A stretch of DNA of 64,000 nt from Cymodocea nodosa (lineage: Eukaryota; Streptophyta; Magnoliopsida; Alismatales; Cymodoceaceae), in assembly GCA_036874045.1 (NCBI GenBank), contig CM072344.1:8466501-8530500 (forward strand), read 5' to 3'. The notes below the pieces were generated by a model that saw nothing but the letters and a program-made list of their open reading frames with translations, did not search any database and was not told the DNA's origin. Made by a program: the position numbers and the translations under genes. Positions 22,654-33,721 of the stretch are shown one piece after another. Position 1 is the first letter of the stretch, and each line of letters begins with the position of its first letter.

Positions 22654-23274
22654 TACCCTCTAAGGAAGCCCTATCACTCTTTCATGTGATACCTTAGAGG
22701 GGAAATATTACCTGTTTGGGTGTATTTCAGGCCGTTTTTACCTCAAGAGAGGTCTCTTTTGTACATTTTGTACAAAAGCCCCTAGGGATAATTTTATCAC
22801 GGACCGTTGTTTACCCTTTGAAGAGTCCCTATCACTCCTTCATATGATACCTTAGAGGGGGAATATTACTTGTTTGGGTGTATTTCGGGCCGTTTTTACC
22901 TCAGGAGAGGTCCCTTTTGTATAAAAGCCCTTGAGGATAATTTTATCACGAACCTTTGTTTACCCTCTAAGGAAGCCCTATCACTCTTTCTTGTGATACC
23001 TTAGAGGGGGAATATTACTTATTTGGTTGTATTTCGAGCTGTTTTTACCTCAAGAGAGGTCCTTTTTATACATTTTGTATAAAAGCCCCTAAGGATAATT
23101 TTATCACGGATCTTTGTTTACTCTCTAAGGAGGTCTTATCACTCTTTCATGTGATACCTTAGAGGAGGAATATTACCTATTTGGTTATATTCTAGGCCGT
23201 TTTTACCTTAGGGGAGGTCCCTTTTGTACATTTTGTATAAAAGCCCTTGAGGACAATTTTATCTTGGACCTTTC
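22654..23274 (+). repeat. Tandem repeat in the Tat LTR, about 155 bp x 4
   Basis: Units start at about 22654, 22812, 22961 and 23119, with periods of 158, 149, 158 and about 156 bp. Each unit begins with a bipartite palindrome, CCTCTAAGG...TATCAC...GTGATA...CCTTAGAGG, then continues with GGCCGTTTTTACCTCA and ATAAAAGCCC. Confidence 0.9.
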
Positions 23275-23394
23275 TACCCCTTGAGGCTGCTCGATCATAA
23301 TATTGACTTGTAGTACCCTAAGGGGGGATATCAAGTCTATGACTTTGATATCCTGGGCCTGTTATGCATATTTCTTACATGACACTTCTACACT

Positions 23395-23640
23395 TAGTTG
23401 ACTTTTGTAAAAAGTCAACCCCAAAGGATTTTGCCTTTACTTGGGCTTTTTAGGCCCAAGGTTTCTTGCCTTCCCAGACCTATGTTTAGGTAGATCTTTT
23501 GAGTGATCCCACACATAGGTCACCTCCTAGTGGATCCAGTCAACTATGTTGACCTTGTCAAAACCAAATAGTTGACTTTGACCGTTCAAAGTCAAAGTCA
23601 ACTATTTGACTTTGACTCTTTTCCTCTACTTTGACTAAAG
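23395..23640. promoter_or_regulatory. Dense W-box (TTGAC) cluster in the Tat LTR
   Basis: About a dozen TTGAC/GTCAA cores on both strands fall in 245 bp, several as TTGACTTTGAC pairs. TTGACY is the known binding core of plant WRKY factors. Function here is inferred. Confidence 0.5.
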
Positions 23641-24003
23641 ACCTGTGGTCTTTACATAGGCCTTATGGGCCTATGGTTTCTGGGGGGAACCTTTCGTTCA
23701 TCCTGTAATCCCATGTTTCGTGCTATAGAGTCCAACAGGACATTTACACGACCCTCTAGAGAGGTTGGCTTTGGTCGGGCGGGTAGGGTACCTCACACCT
23801 TCCCTACTCATACCCGAGAGACTTGCTTAGAGTCTTGGGGGGCTTTTCTTATCGGTCCCTTGATATACGAGAGATCAATAGTGCAGGTTTTCCTAATCTC
23901 CCTTTAATGGACTAGGTGGCAACTCCTTCTTCACCAATGTGGGTCCTTTTTGGGTTCGCGTTAGTGGGGTGTTGGCGTCATTCGTGGGCATTCAGGTTCC
24001 CCC

Positions 24004-25582
24004 CCTAATATTCGATCTTTTTTGAACGTTCACAATAGGCCTTGTATCCCACAAGTTTTCTCCTCTCTTCCAACTCCAATTTTCGGAATTCCCCTTGGTG
24101 CTCCAAGCAAGGTGAAGGAAGAGCTTTCCTCTTGGTGTCTTCTCCTCCAAACGTCTCTTGGAGGTAAGGTTCTTCTTCTTCTTGTTGTCTTCTCCAATAC
24201 TTCATCTAGCATTCTACATCTTGAGGAGGTGAACTACTACTGCAAATCCCCTCTTGTTGGTGTTGAATCCGTGGAGGAAGCCCCATTGGAGATACACTTG
24301 AAGGTGTGGAAACTTGCATCCAAGAGAGCTCTTCAATTGTTCTACACGTTGTTGTATTCCCTTCGGCATTGGACCTCCAATCCATGGAGGGAACAAGCAG
24401 CTTTGGATGTAGAGAATTGTTGGAGAAGATAGCCATCTCAAGTGGCGTGAAGCAAGGAGGTGACGTCCCTTATGCTCAAGCCATTGGAGGTGTGATCTTA
24501 AGGTAATAGGAGTAGACATTTGAGTTGAGATGGAGTTGTAATGTAAATTTCAATAGTATATGTTTGTTAATTCCTTTTGTTTGTGTTTTTCACGTATTTC
24601 CCCTTTTTTTTAATGTTGAATTCTTGTTGTTATTTCAATGTTCTTCAATTCTAAGTTTAGTTTGTGTTTTTGCCCTTTATGTGTTTGATTTTATGTTTCT
24701 TTGTGTGGATTTTACTCAATGTTTGTTACTCTAACTCTAACATAGTTTAAACATTTTTTACTTAACTCTAACCTCCTGATTTACTTGGTTTTGATTGTAT
24801 ATAACTTATACTTAGTAGATCTAGGCATATATGGATTTAGATGTATGGTTATAAGTCCATGTATGCTAGTTTTGTAGTAGAATTAGTAGTCTGATGTAGT
24901 ATAATTTTATTTTCTATTTTTGTAGTGTAATAATTATTGTGTGTTGCTTTCTCTTAAGTGATGGATAGAAGGGGACATGAATGAGATTTCTCATTACTGA
25001 TTCAACTCTATATGAAGTCATTTCTAACATACACATGATTGTTAAGGCAAACATGTGATGAGAATGCATTTACACAAGGCATATCTATAAACTCTAGTGA
25101 ATTTTATGTTTAATTGCTGGTCCCTGTGGACTCGATTTTGATTGTATATAGCTTATACTTAGTAGATTTGGGCATACATGGATTTAGATGCATGGTTATA
25201 AGTCTATATATGCTAGTTTTGTAGTAGAATTAGTAGTCTGATGTAGTATAATTTTATTTTCTATTTTTGTAATGTAATAATTATTGTGTCTTGCTTTCTC
25301 TTAAGTGATGGATAGAGGGGGACATGAATGAGGTTTCTCATTACTGATTCAACTCTATATGAAGTCATTTCTAACATACACATGATTGTTAAGGCAAACA
25401 TGTGATGAGAATGCATTTACACAATGCATATCTATAAACTCTAGTGAATTTTATGTTTAATTGCTGGTCCCTATGGACTTGACCCATTCTTGCATGCTTT
25501 CTATAATTGACTCCGTGTGCTTACGGTTATAAATATTAAAACTCGGGTGCGTATTAATTTCATAACATATAAACCCCAAACA
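24004..25582 (+). repeat. LTR of element E (left end uncertain)
   Basis: The right end is firm: ATAAACCCCAAACA at 25582, followed by a primer binding site. The left edge lies within about 23991-24030. It contains a 347-bp tandem duplication. Frames at 24022-24519 on both strands fall in the U5-like transcribed part and show no domain. Confidence 0.75.
24791..25484 (+). repeat. Tandem duplication, 347 bp x 2, in LTR E
   Basis: The unit starting TTGATTGTATATA at 24791 is repeated from 25138 with only a few differences. Each unit ends with the U5-type phrase GCTGGTCCCTGTGGACT or its variant. Confidence 0.92.
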
Positions 25583-25588
25583 AGTTTT

Positions 25589-25606
25589 TGGCACCGTTGC
25601 CGAGGA
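25589..25606 (+). other. Primer binding site of element E (tRNA-Asp type)
   Basis: TGGCACCGTTGCCGAGGA lies 6 bases after the LTR end. It closely matches TGGCGCCGTTGCCGGGGA, the primer site commonly seen in Athila-like Gypsy elements. Confidence 0.88.
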
Positions 25607-26515
25607 TCATGCCAATTTTCTATTTGAAATTTTCTAGAGTTTTTGATATGTTTCTTCTTTTGGAATTCTGATTTCAAAGTGTTTTGATGTAATAATGGTA
25701 TATTAGTATGTCTTGATGCTTTGATTTCATGAATATAATGTCATATGCTTTAATTGATTTAAGTTTCTTATGGCATTTGTGGACTACATGTTAGTAGCAG
25801 AATTTTCAGAGTTCTCAAGAATTTTCAGAGTTTTGAATTTTTCATCTCTATTCCACGTGAATCTGCTACCAAAGGGCTTTTCAATGTGATGAGTTTATAT
25901 TTTTCCATGAAACAAGGTTTCCTTAGCTTTCCAGATTGTGTTTAAACACTGGAATTGGATGTTTAGAGATTTTTGTATGAATTTTTGAAGTTCAGGTTGT
26001 TTTCAGATTACAGAACAGGTTTTTCAAAAGAATTTTTGAGGTATTGTTGATTCTGCTGTGATTGGAGTTTCTGAAACGTTGGTTTGATATCTTTACTTGA
26101 AAGTATGGAAGTTAAGCTTTCCTACGAGTATTTGCAAGTTAAAATCGGAGTAGGATTGATAGGTTAATTAATTCTTGAGATACAGGGTATGATGCAAAGC
26201 AGTTTCCAGAATTCTGTCAGTTACATGCTTTTTATTTGGAAGTGCTTGCATAATCACTGCATATTTTGTTTTAGTAGATATTTTTGTTGAAATACTTAAT
26301 GAATTAGCTTTCCAAGACATATTTGCATGCTCAATTCTGATGTGTATACATTTCTGAGTGAATTTTTTAGTTCTGTTATGCTTAAACTACAATAGTGAGT
26401 GATGCAAATACAATGATTGTAGTTATTTTATTATGTGCTGATTGCTAATTGTTCTTAATTGAAGATCTTAATAAAGCACCCTATAGGTTAGCCTAGGATT
26501 AAGATTTTGATCTGA
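25607..26515 (+). other. Leader of element E
   Basis: This AT-rich leader lies between the primer binding site and the first coding remnant. I see no open frame or domain. Confidence 0.55.
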
Positions 26516-27115
26516 TTATGGATAGTAATTTCAATTACCATAGTTCATATGATGCTTCATTTACGATATTTTGTGCTAAATGTGGTTTAAAAGATCATAT
26601 TCTTGAGGATTGTCCTTTTTATATGTTAGATGATAATTTTAAAGAGTATAAGCATCCTGATTTATCCATATCATAAAATGAGAATTTAAACTTTAGTGTA
26701 CAAGCATTGCATGCTAAATTTCCTACTGATAATGTTTACAATGCATATTTTAATGATGTAATTACTATTGGTGATGATAATGATGGTTATAGTGTTAATG
26801 TTGAGCTCAATAGAGCTATTAAAGAGGCCAAAATATTTCAAGATAAGCATATCTTGAGGAGAATTTGTAATAGGCCAAAAGGTTCTATTATATAATTTAA
26901 GATTGCACATTTTTCCTAAGAAGTTTAGATCCTGATGAACTAGACTTTATCTGATTAAGAAAGTTTATCCTCATGGTGCAGTAGATATAAAAAATATGAA
27001 AAGGAGGGACATTTTTAAGGTTAATGGTCATTGATTGAAAGTATTTTTATCTGATAAGAAAACTTATAGTGGTGAAGAGATTACTTTAGATGAGCCTTCT
27101 TATACTTGAGCTAGG
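26516..27115 (+). pseudogene. Element E coding remnants: zinc knuckle and integrase tail
   Basis: A CCHC zinc knuckle, CAKCGLKDHILEDC, is encoded at about 26570-26615, as in gag nucleocapsid. An uncharacterised acidic stretch follows (26707-26895). The end resembles the C-terminal tail of Athila integrase: [12 protein letters not shown] and FKVNGH at about 26960-27030. It is heavily broken and short compared with a full gag-pol. Confidence 0.6.
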
Positions 27116-28404
27116 TTTGAATGCTTAATATTTTTAGCTCATTCTGTATTAGTAGTTTTATTTTTCTTATTTTTTTGTGTAGTGTGTTTGTTGTTTTATT
27201 ATTAATATTATTATTATTTCCACTTTTGGTTGATGTTCTTTTATTTGTTTTGCTATATTTGTGTTTGTCTTTTTACATTTCCTTTTATAGAATTGTTTGA
27301 TGTGTTTGTTCATGTTTTCAATTACAAATTCTTACTACAATGTAGGTATACATTTCGTTCTCCTTATATATTTTCATGCTTAGAATGTCCTCTTTCATGT
27401 TGGTTGCATGTATGAAAGAGTTTGCTACGATACTATCCTGCATTTGTTGTGACAATTTGTGCTCATTTTGTGTTGATTGTTGTTTTTGTTTTGTTTTTGC
27501 TTCACAGGTTTACCAATTTCATACTTACGAGTACATTGGGGACAATGTACAAGATAGGTATGGGGGGTGGCTGTGAATTATGTTTTGCATTTGGTGATTG
27601 ACAATATTCCTATTAATAGGCTACTCAATCTTCATTGTTTGTTCTTAGGAATGTTATTAGTCGCATCTTTTGTTAATTTATTATTATTATTTTTTTGTGT
27701 TTGGTGTCTTTTGTTGGCATACCTAAGGTCTTAATTAATGAAGTGCTTATTTAAGGTTTATTAGTTGAACCTTAGAGGTAACACTAATAGGATAATACCC
27801 TTGAACCTAAAGGTAAGAACTTAAGAGTAAATTCAATTTTCATTCATATATTTATTATGTATAGGTATTGCACAACCTCGAGACCTTAACTAAAAAGGAA
27901 CATAACTAGCTTATTCCTTTTTGAAGTGAAACTTAAGTAATAGTCTAAAGTGCTATCCAATGGGTTGTCTCTCGAGAAGGGTAGTAAAAAGGGAATAAGA
28001 TGATTGCCCGTTCTTACAAAGGACACTTAGTAGTTGGTTATGGAGGCTAAGCAACCTCTTAATATTCGCATAGAACCATGTTTCTAAGTAGGAGGTAATC
28101 CTAAGGGTAGATGTAGGAAGAGAGTTAAGAAAAAAGAAAGAAAAGAAAAAAAGAAGCAAGTTATAAAAGAAAAAAAAAAGAGAAAGAAAGAAAGGGAAAG
28201 AGAAGAAAAAAAGAAAAAAAGAAAAAGAAAAAAAAAGAGAGGAATAAAATAAAAGAGACAATGTACTTGAGGATAGACTTTTGAAGATTATGTAAGTAAC
28301 ATGGACAGAGTGAGTAGGTTATTATGTGAATTTTTAGTTTTGGCCATTTCACTTACACCTATATATGTATGTACTTATTTTCTTAGGATGAAATGAGAAT
28401 GAGC
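27116..28404 (+). other. 3' spacer of element E with Athila 3' motif and purine tract
   Basis: This region is non-coding. At 27533-27570 it carries ACATTGGGGACAATGTAC followed by TAGGTATGGGGGGTGG, the motif also present three times in family A. A GA-rich run lies at 28128-28252. Reading frames here (27230-27576; 27953-28352 on the other strand) are low-complexity. Confidence 0.65.
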
Positions 28405-28693
28405 AAATAAAATATTCTTTTAGCGTTTAAAATGTAATTGTCTAGTACATGAAATATAACTCTCCAAAATAACAAACAATTTAAATACTTAGAAATTAAA
28501 AAGCTCATAACTCACCGATAGTGTAAAAATATACTTAATTAACGTTAATTCCTTGAAATTATGTAGATTCTTTCATTAAAGCATATAATAGTGCAATTAT
28601 AACATAATAGCTTAATTCTCATATGAAAAGCTAAATATTATGCAATTAACCATTATTTAACCGTTAATATTATGCACTTTTTCATTCTAAACA
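28405..28693 (-). repeat. 3' LTR start of family A copy 1 (partial)
   Basis: On the minus strand it begins TGTTTAGAATGAAAAAGTGC at 28693, directly after a polypurine tract. It matches the first ~285 bp of the solo LTRs at 31290 and 55277. It ends where element E sequence begins. Confidence 0.88.
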
Positions 28694-28709
28694 CCTCTCC
28701 CATACTTAA
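28694..28709 (-). other. Terminal polypurine tract, family A copy 1
   Basis: The complement reads AGTATGGGAGAGGTG just before the LTR start. The same tract occurs at 49740 and 60199. Confidence 0.8.
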
Positions 28710-30026
28710 CTTTTGCTAGTCCCTTAGCAAACTACTAAGATCTAACTAGTTGGTCTTTCTAAAGTGCTAAAACTAATTCTTTATTTTATATCTTCAGAAT
28801 ACATAGATTAGATTAATATAAAGATATTCTATATTAATTCAATAATCTATTTTAACATTGATTTCTCCTCTCCAACCTACAAATATATTTAAAACATATG
28901 TAAATTACATACAAAATATATTAGCATCACATAGGTGGTAGTTATATTATCAAATTTTTCTTTTCAAACATCTATTATCTTGAATTTTCCAATATGATTT
29001 CTAGAATAAATTTCAACTACATACGAATCAAAACACAATTCAACTCAATATGATTAAAACAAGAAGAATAATGAATTGTATCTCAAATAAACAACTTCAA
29101 AAGTCTAATTCTAGATTCATACTTCAATAATCATAGATAATAGAAAATATACTCGATTCAAAAGATATCTGTATCTTCACAAAACACTTTTATCTTTTGA
29201 AAATAGTATATGCATATTTTTACTTTAAAAGTTAATTTGAAAAACTTGAATCATACAAGAGCTTTCTAATGTACCTATGTATTGAACTTTCAATCAACAA
29301 TCCCAGATCTGATTAAGATCTTAGGTTGCCAGATTTAAAGAGTCCCTTTTGAGGTCAATAATCGTTATATACCTATCTGCTCAAGTACAAAAGGCTTATA
29401 ATCAAACAAATCAATAAACACTCAAAGTTTTTCTCTTTTTTTCCTCTTTTTCCTTTTCAACATAGTATATATACGTATTTCATTAATACAGATGCAATAA
29501 AAACAAATCTCATATAATCCTGCTTCTATAATTTATTGAAAATATGAATCCATATCAATAAGCTCATACTTTTTCTGTAGTTTAATAAGATTTACACATA
29601 AATCATTCTACAAGTTTAATCAATCAAATTAAATGTATCCTTGATCATATGCATCTCATTTAATCCAAAAATCAACATTTCAACTCTTTCAAGATTTCAG
29701 ATCATTTCTTGAGTTTTAGTTAAGCATTCTGATTTCTTTTTAAAATCGTGAAACTATTAAACTCAAAAATTCAATAAAAACATAAGATACTATGTTTAGA
29801 TTTGTATTAATAGTAAAATTTTGTAGCATCTTATATAAGATTCCAAATATAACATTCAAGTAGTTACAATTATTAAAAAAAATTTTACAATTTCAATTAT
29901 CGGATAGTTATAGGAAATTTCAGTTAGTTACAGTAATTTCATAAAAAAAATTTAGTTTCCATTAAAATTTGCAGCACAATCCTAATTCCTCTAATTAACA
30001 AGGTTACTTGGATTTCAATATAATTA

Positions 30027-30065
30027 CCTCTACCCCCATACCTACATTTTACATTGTCCTCAATT
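30027..30065 (-). other. Internal polypurine motif, copy 1
   Basis: The complement reads AGGACAATGTAAAATGTAGG then TATGGGGGTAGAGG. It is nearly the same as the tract next to the LTR, about 1.3 kb upstream of it. Confidence 0.75.
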
Positions 30066-30351
30066 TAAAAGATTTTACGGTAAATATAGTAAATGTTAGC
30101 AGGCATGAATATTGTTTCGTTGACTTAGCACCTAACTCAACAAACTAACTTCGTTGAGTTAATGAATAACTCCACAAACTGAGCTTGAATGTAAATTCAA
30201 GATAAGTAATCAATTACATACCTTGTTCTTTTGTATCTCCTTCAATATCTTTTGACTTTTGATTCTAAAAAACTTTTCATTCATAAATAAAAGTAGAATA
30301 TATAACAAAATAACAACTTAACAATAAAACATAAATTGTTAAATCAGTGTC

Positions 30352-30446
30352 TTGTGTGGAACCCAAGCTCTTATACCTTTGGTGGCTCACAAGCAAGCTA
30401 GTTGGTTTTTTAGAACAGATACCAATAAACTAGATTGATATTTTTC
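30352..30446 (-). ncRNA. Candidate structured RNA block, copy 1
   Basis: This ~95-bp block lies 105-200 nt after the F-box stop and is conserved in all three copies. It can form three successive hairpins, clearest in copy 3 (TTGGTA/ACCAA-, TGGCT/AGCCA- and AGGC/GCCT-type stems). No known RNA family was recognised, and it is not an evident tRNA. Confidence 0.35.
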
Positions 30447-30550
30447 TTTTCTTTTCCTTTTCTAAAGGTAAATAAAATAGAAACTAAAAAAAAAAATTTC
30501 TTAAAGATAAATGCAACATATACTCAACATTAAAAGTACAAAATCACAGT

Positions 30551-31289
30551 TTAAGAACATGATTGAAAAGTAGTGACAAATGGAATAAATGTGTCAATCC
30601 AAGCAAACTTTTTAGGCATAATTCTTTTTGCTATTAATTCTGTTTTAATGTATTCTACTTTCCTTTTTAACTTGTAAACTTGCAGCATGTTATCAATGGT
30701 AAATATAAGTGTATTACCATTAATGAATTGAAATATAGAAAGGGATCCTCTTTTGTTCCAAGATAATGTAGTTGTTTCTATTTCTACATATATTTCAATA
30801 TATTCCTCTTCCCACTTCCATTCATTTAGGTCTTTCATAATCCATATTTGAAATTTCATCAATTTATCTCCCCATCTTATCAGACATAAAGTAGGATCAT
30901 CATATTCATTATACCATAATCCTAATTGAATTTTATCATGTTCTGCAAATGGTGGTTCAACCATATCATTAGGTATAGGCAATATTTCTATAAAGTCGTC
31001 ATCATAACTGTCTATGCTTACTATGTATAAATCAGATCTAAATGCAACTGATATATCCATGACTAGATATATATATCCATTAAGTATGACATGTATGTTG
31101 TTAATTAATGTTTTCTCTCCTAGATATATCATAGTATTTTCAATCCAAGATCTATTTAGAAAATTATACACACTTAAGCATAGATCCTCATCGCAATTTG
31201 TAGTTGTTTTCCAATAATACAATTTTTCAAGAATGGTCGAATTTTTATTACAAAATGTTAAAGCTAACCCACAATTCTTAATTAGTACT
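30551..31289 (-). pseudogene. F-box protein gene, C-terminal part, copy 1
   Basis: This encodes the F-box-associated (FBA/kelch-like) interaction domain of a plant F-box protein. Visible motifs are VILNGYIYLVMDISVAFRSD, DLYIVSIDSYDDDFIEILP, DDPTLCLIRWGDKLMKFQIW and the WIMKDLNEWKW block, which matches the typical IWVMKDY..W pattern. In plants such proteins recruit substrates to SCF ubiquitin ligases through SKP1. The N-terminal part lies at 33316-33721, beyond a solo LTR. It is a passenger of the retroelement and is not intact. Confidence 0.85.
31285..31289 (+). repeat. Target-site duplication GTACT, left
   Basis: GTACT precedes the solo LTR and matches 33316-33320. A 5-bp duplication is standard for LTR integration. 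Confidence 0.92.
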
Positions 31290-33315
31290 TGTTTAGAATG
31301 AAAAAGTGCATAATATTAATGGTTAAATGATGGTTAATTGCATAATATTTAGCTTATCATATGAGAATTAAGCCATTATGTTATAATTGCATTATTATAT
31401 GCTTTAATGAAAGAATCTACATAATTTCAAGCAATTAGCAATAATTAAGTATATTTCTGAACTGTCGGTAAGTTATAGGCTTTTTAATTCTTAAGCATCC
31501 GAATTGTCTATTATTTCAAAGAGTTACATTTCATGTACCAGACAATTATATTTTAAATGCTTAAAGAATACTTTATTATTTCCTAAAGTACACGTGTTGA
31601 AATCTTAATGCATGACTTAAGTGAATGTTCGGTAAGTTATCTGCTAACTATCCAAAATGTATTTGAGCATTAGATAGTTAGGTTTGTAAGTATCCGAAAT
31701 ATCAGAACTCGTTAAGTTAAAATTATGCACATGTTGAATTTAAATGCTTTATTATGCCACGTGAGCTACACATGCATAACTCATTAAGTTAGCATAACTA
31801 TATGCATTGAGTTACTTGAATATATACTAAGGTAGCACGTTGTGTTAGTATTACAAGCTTATAAGTTATTTCTTTATTGCATGTGTTTTATAGTTAAATC
31901 AACAAAGTAAGTCCATTGAGTTAACCGTAACTCCACATATTATTTATTTTCTAACATGCCACTATAGCAATTGCAAAAATAGGAAATTCGAAGGAAACCC
32001 ACGATTGCACATATCACGCAAGAATTCACTCTTAGAATGAAGAAGAAATCACCATCGTTGATATGAATGAAGAAAATCCAACTAATCATTTAAGCAAAAG
32101 AGGAGAAAGACGAAGAAAAAGTGTGTGGGGAGAGAGGTGGAGAACCGCGCTAACTATAGGAAGCATCGAAAGTTCCCTAAAGCTCCACACCACCACCAAA
32201 ATCAGCAACCATCGAAGGTCTATGAGGATACTTTCTAGATGTCAGGTCAATTCTGAGCCAAACATGGTAATTGACAATCACTGTAAGAAGTGATCGCGTC
32301 GTAGGAAGAGAAGCCATTTTCACTAAGCACCAACTCATATCTCAGGAGATCGTAAAGCTTCTAGCCTTGGTTTCAAGTTGATGCTAGTCTATTGAAGAGG
32401 AGATCAACTTACAATTCTTGGTTCGCGATTCTATAGGGACAAGAGGCAAGATTGTATTAAGTTTTCAATGGTGTAATCACATCGCATGTAGTGATAGAAG
32501 TTTTTACTATCGATAGAGATTTTTACATTTCACCTTTCACTCATCTTCAAGAATATATCAAAACAAAAATACCAAAAATAACTAATTATCTGTATTTAAA
32601 TTTAGTATTAAAGTGTGTATTGTTTATTTTGTATCGTGATTTATGTTATCATTATCAGTACTATGAATGTTTTATATTTGTTTGATTTAGAAAATAGAAA
32701 ATAGTTTTATTGTTTATTAAAATTAATTCGTCCCAAATGCTTAAAGATTTTAATGGTTACTATTTGAAATATTTGAATGTTAGTGTTGCTCAATAACAAA
32801 TCTAAGATTGACTAACATTAAAGAGCTTAATTGATGTTATTTACATTCTGCGGAATTGCCATTGGATGGTCGAATTCCTTTATAAATAGCAGTATTTAAC
32901 TAGAAAGGTAAGCTCATGGAGTTAACTTAAGTCTACGAGGTTAATCCGTTGAGTTAATCATAACTCCACCAACTAAATCCGTTGAGTTAATCATAACTCC
33001 ACCAACTAAGTCCGTTGAGTTAACTGTAACTCAATGGAGTGCTTAACTGAACACATATAAATTCCAATATAAAAATCAGAATAGTACTCAATTCTTACTC
33101 AATCTCTATGGGATCGACATATACTTGCACACAAATACAATATACACTATGCACTTGTAGTTAAAATACAAATTGGACTTAATATCTAATTTGTGTGAAA
33201 AGTTGTTTGTTTACTTCTAAAAGAATTTATTAATATAAGCATTAAAACAAATCAAACAAGTTTTCTAGCATCGCCTAATAGACAAGTTTTTGATTTAACT
33301 TTTCACAACAATACA
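31290..33315 (+). repeat. Solo LTR of family A, 2,026 bp, with GTACT target duplication
   Basis: It starts TGTTTAGAATG and ends CACAACAATACA. GTACT occurs at both 31285-31289 and 33316-33320, and the F-box gene of copy 3 provides the empty site (GGTGCTTCAAAT). It contains dyad-repeat clusters (31625-31950, 32910-33045), the U5-type phrase GGGATCGACATATACTTGCA near 33112-33131, and a block shared with LTR B (31755-31895). It has no coding region. Confidence 0.95.
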
Positions 33316-33721
33316 GTACTTCAAATCTATTAGACCTTTCTATATTCCATTCTTCTCTAGTAATAGGATTTCTAATCAAAATATCAGGTAACAGAATAGT
33401 ATATCTTGGTTTGGTTCTATAAATAATTATTCCTTCATCTATCCCCATAATATGATCTATTCCTTCTAATGTATTAGATGGAATTCCAGTAGTTTCTTTC
33501 ATATTTAAATATTCATAACTAATTGAACTATGATTAAATGACTTCCATAAAAATCCATCTCTAATATTAGTCATCTTTACAGCTTGTAGTCCATGAAAAT
33601 ATTTTTCTCTAACACATTCTTTAATTTCTTTTGACACACAACACAATCTACACAGATCTTTAGCTAATAAGTTACTCAATACTTCCCTTAGTGCATCTAG
33701 CAGTAATTTCATCAATTCCAT
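33316..33721 (-). pseudogene. F-box protein gene, N-terminal part, copy 1
   Basis: The start is placed at the ATG complementary to 33719-33721 (MELMKLLLD), because copy 3 starts at the same residue (MELMQLPLD). Upstream in-frame residues are not shared. The F-box motif covers residues ~6-40: LLAKDLCRLCCVSKEIKECV fits the consensus L...L..R...VSK.W. Then comes IIIYRTKPRY and the beginning of the associated domain (IRNPITREEWNIERSNRFEV). The gene continues at 30551-31289 past a solo LTR. Confidence 0.85.

Larger units (their letters stand above)
10888..23990 (+). mobile_element. Gypsy retrotransposon, Tat lineage
   Basis: This Gypsy element has the order protease, reverse transcriptase, RNase H, archaeal-type RNase H, integrase, extra ORF, polypurine tract and a long LTR. 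Integrase after reverse transcriptase defines Gypsy, and the second RNase H (YFDGVVNHRGCGVGAVL) marks the Tat/Ogre/Retand lineage. Gag and the 5' LTR are not in the window. The element is interrupted by insert F at 15056-17224. Its pol has more than ten breaks, and it is less AT-rich than its neighbours. Confidence 0.88.
20448..23990 (+). repeat. 3' LTR of the Tat element, about 3.5 kb
   Basis: It begins TGTAGACACCCAAATCTTGC after the polypurine tract; this start is typical of Tat LTRs. The right end is placed at the CA of ATTCGTGGGCA (23990) but is uncertain by tens of bases. It contains a perfect 10-bp-stem hairpin (20702-20728), a cluster of TGATGTCA/TGACGTCA motifs (22548-22625), a 4-unit tandem repeat (22654-23274) and a W-box cluster (23395-23640). 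The short frames at 20832-22414 are non-coding shadows in GC-richer DNA. Confidence 0.75.
24004..28404 (+). mobile_element. Athila-like Gypsy element E (short interior)
   Basis: It has an LTR, a primer binding site and an interior of about 2.8 kb that keeps only a zinc-knuckle region, an integrase tail and the Athila-type 3' spacer. The left end abuts the Tat LTR, and the right end abuts the LTR fragment of family A copy 1. No reverse transcriptase is present, so it is broken or a non-autonomous derivative. Confidence 0.75.
28710..30550 (-). other. Conserved tail between F-box gene and 3' LTR, copy 1
   Basis: This AT-rich, non-coding tail aligns along its whole length with 49756-51585 and 60215-61990. 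It contains an internal polypurine motif at 30027-30065, a dyad-repeat cluster at 30110-30200 and a structured block at 30352-30446. Confidence 0.8.

Noticed and set aside
24022-24519. Six overlapping frames on both strands
   Set aside because: They lie in the LTR of element E and have no recognisable domain; the region aligns loosely with the non-coding U5 part of insert F.
27230-27576. Small Cys/Phe-rich proteins
   Set aside because: T-rich non-coding 3' spacer of element E; the frame runs into the Athila 3' motif.
33259-33290. Degenerate tRNA-Asp primer site at the end of LTR A (AACAAGTTTTCTAGCATCGC)
   Set aside because: It resembles the leader after Athila LTRs, but the exact GTACT duplication places the insert's end 25 bp further on, so it lies inside the solo LTR.
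30551-33721. An ordinary host F-box gene locus on the minus strand
   Set aside because: The same flanks (gag on one side, tail, polypurine tract and LTR on the other) recur at 60128-64000, and the 3' flank also at 47941-52196. The gene is part of the element.
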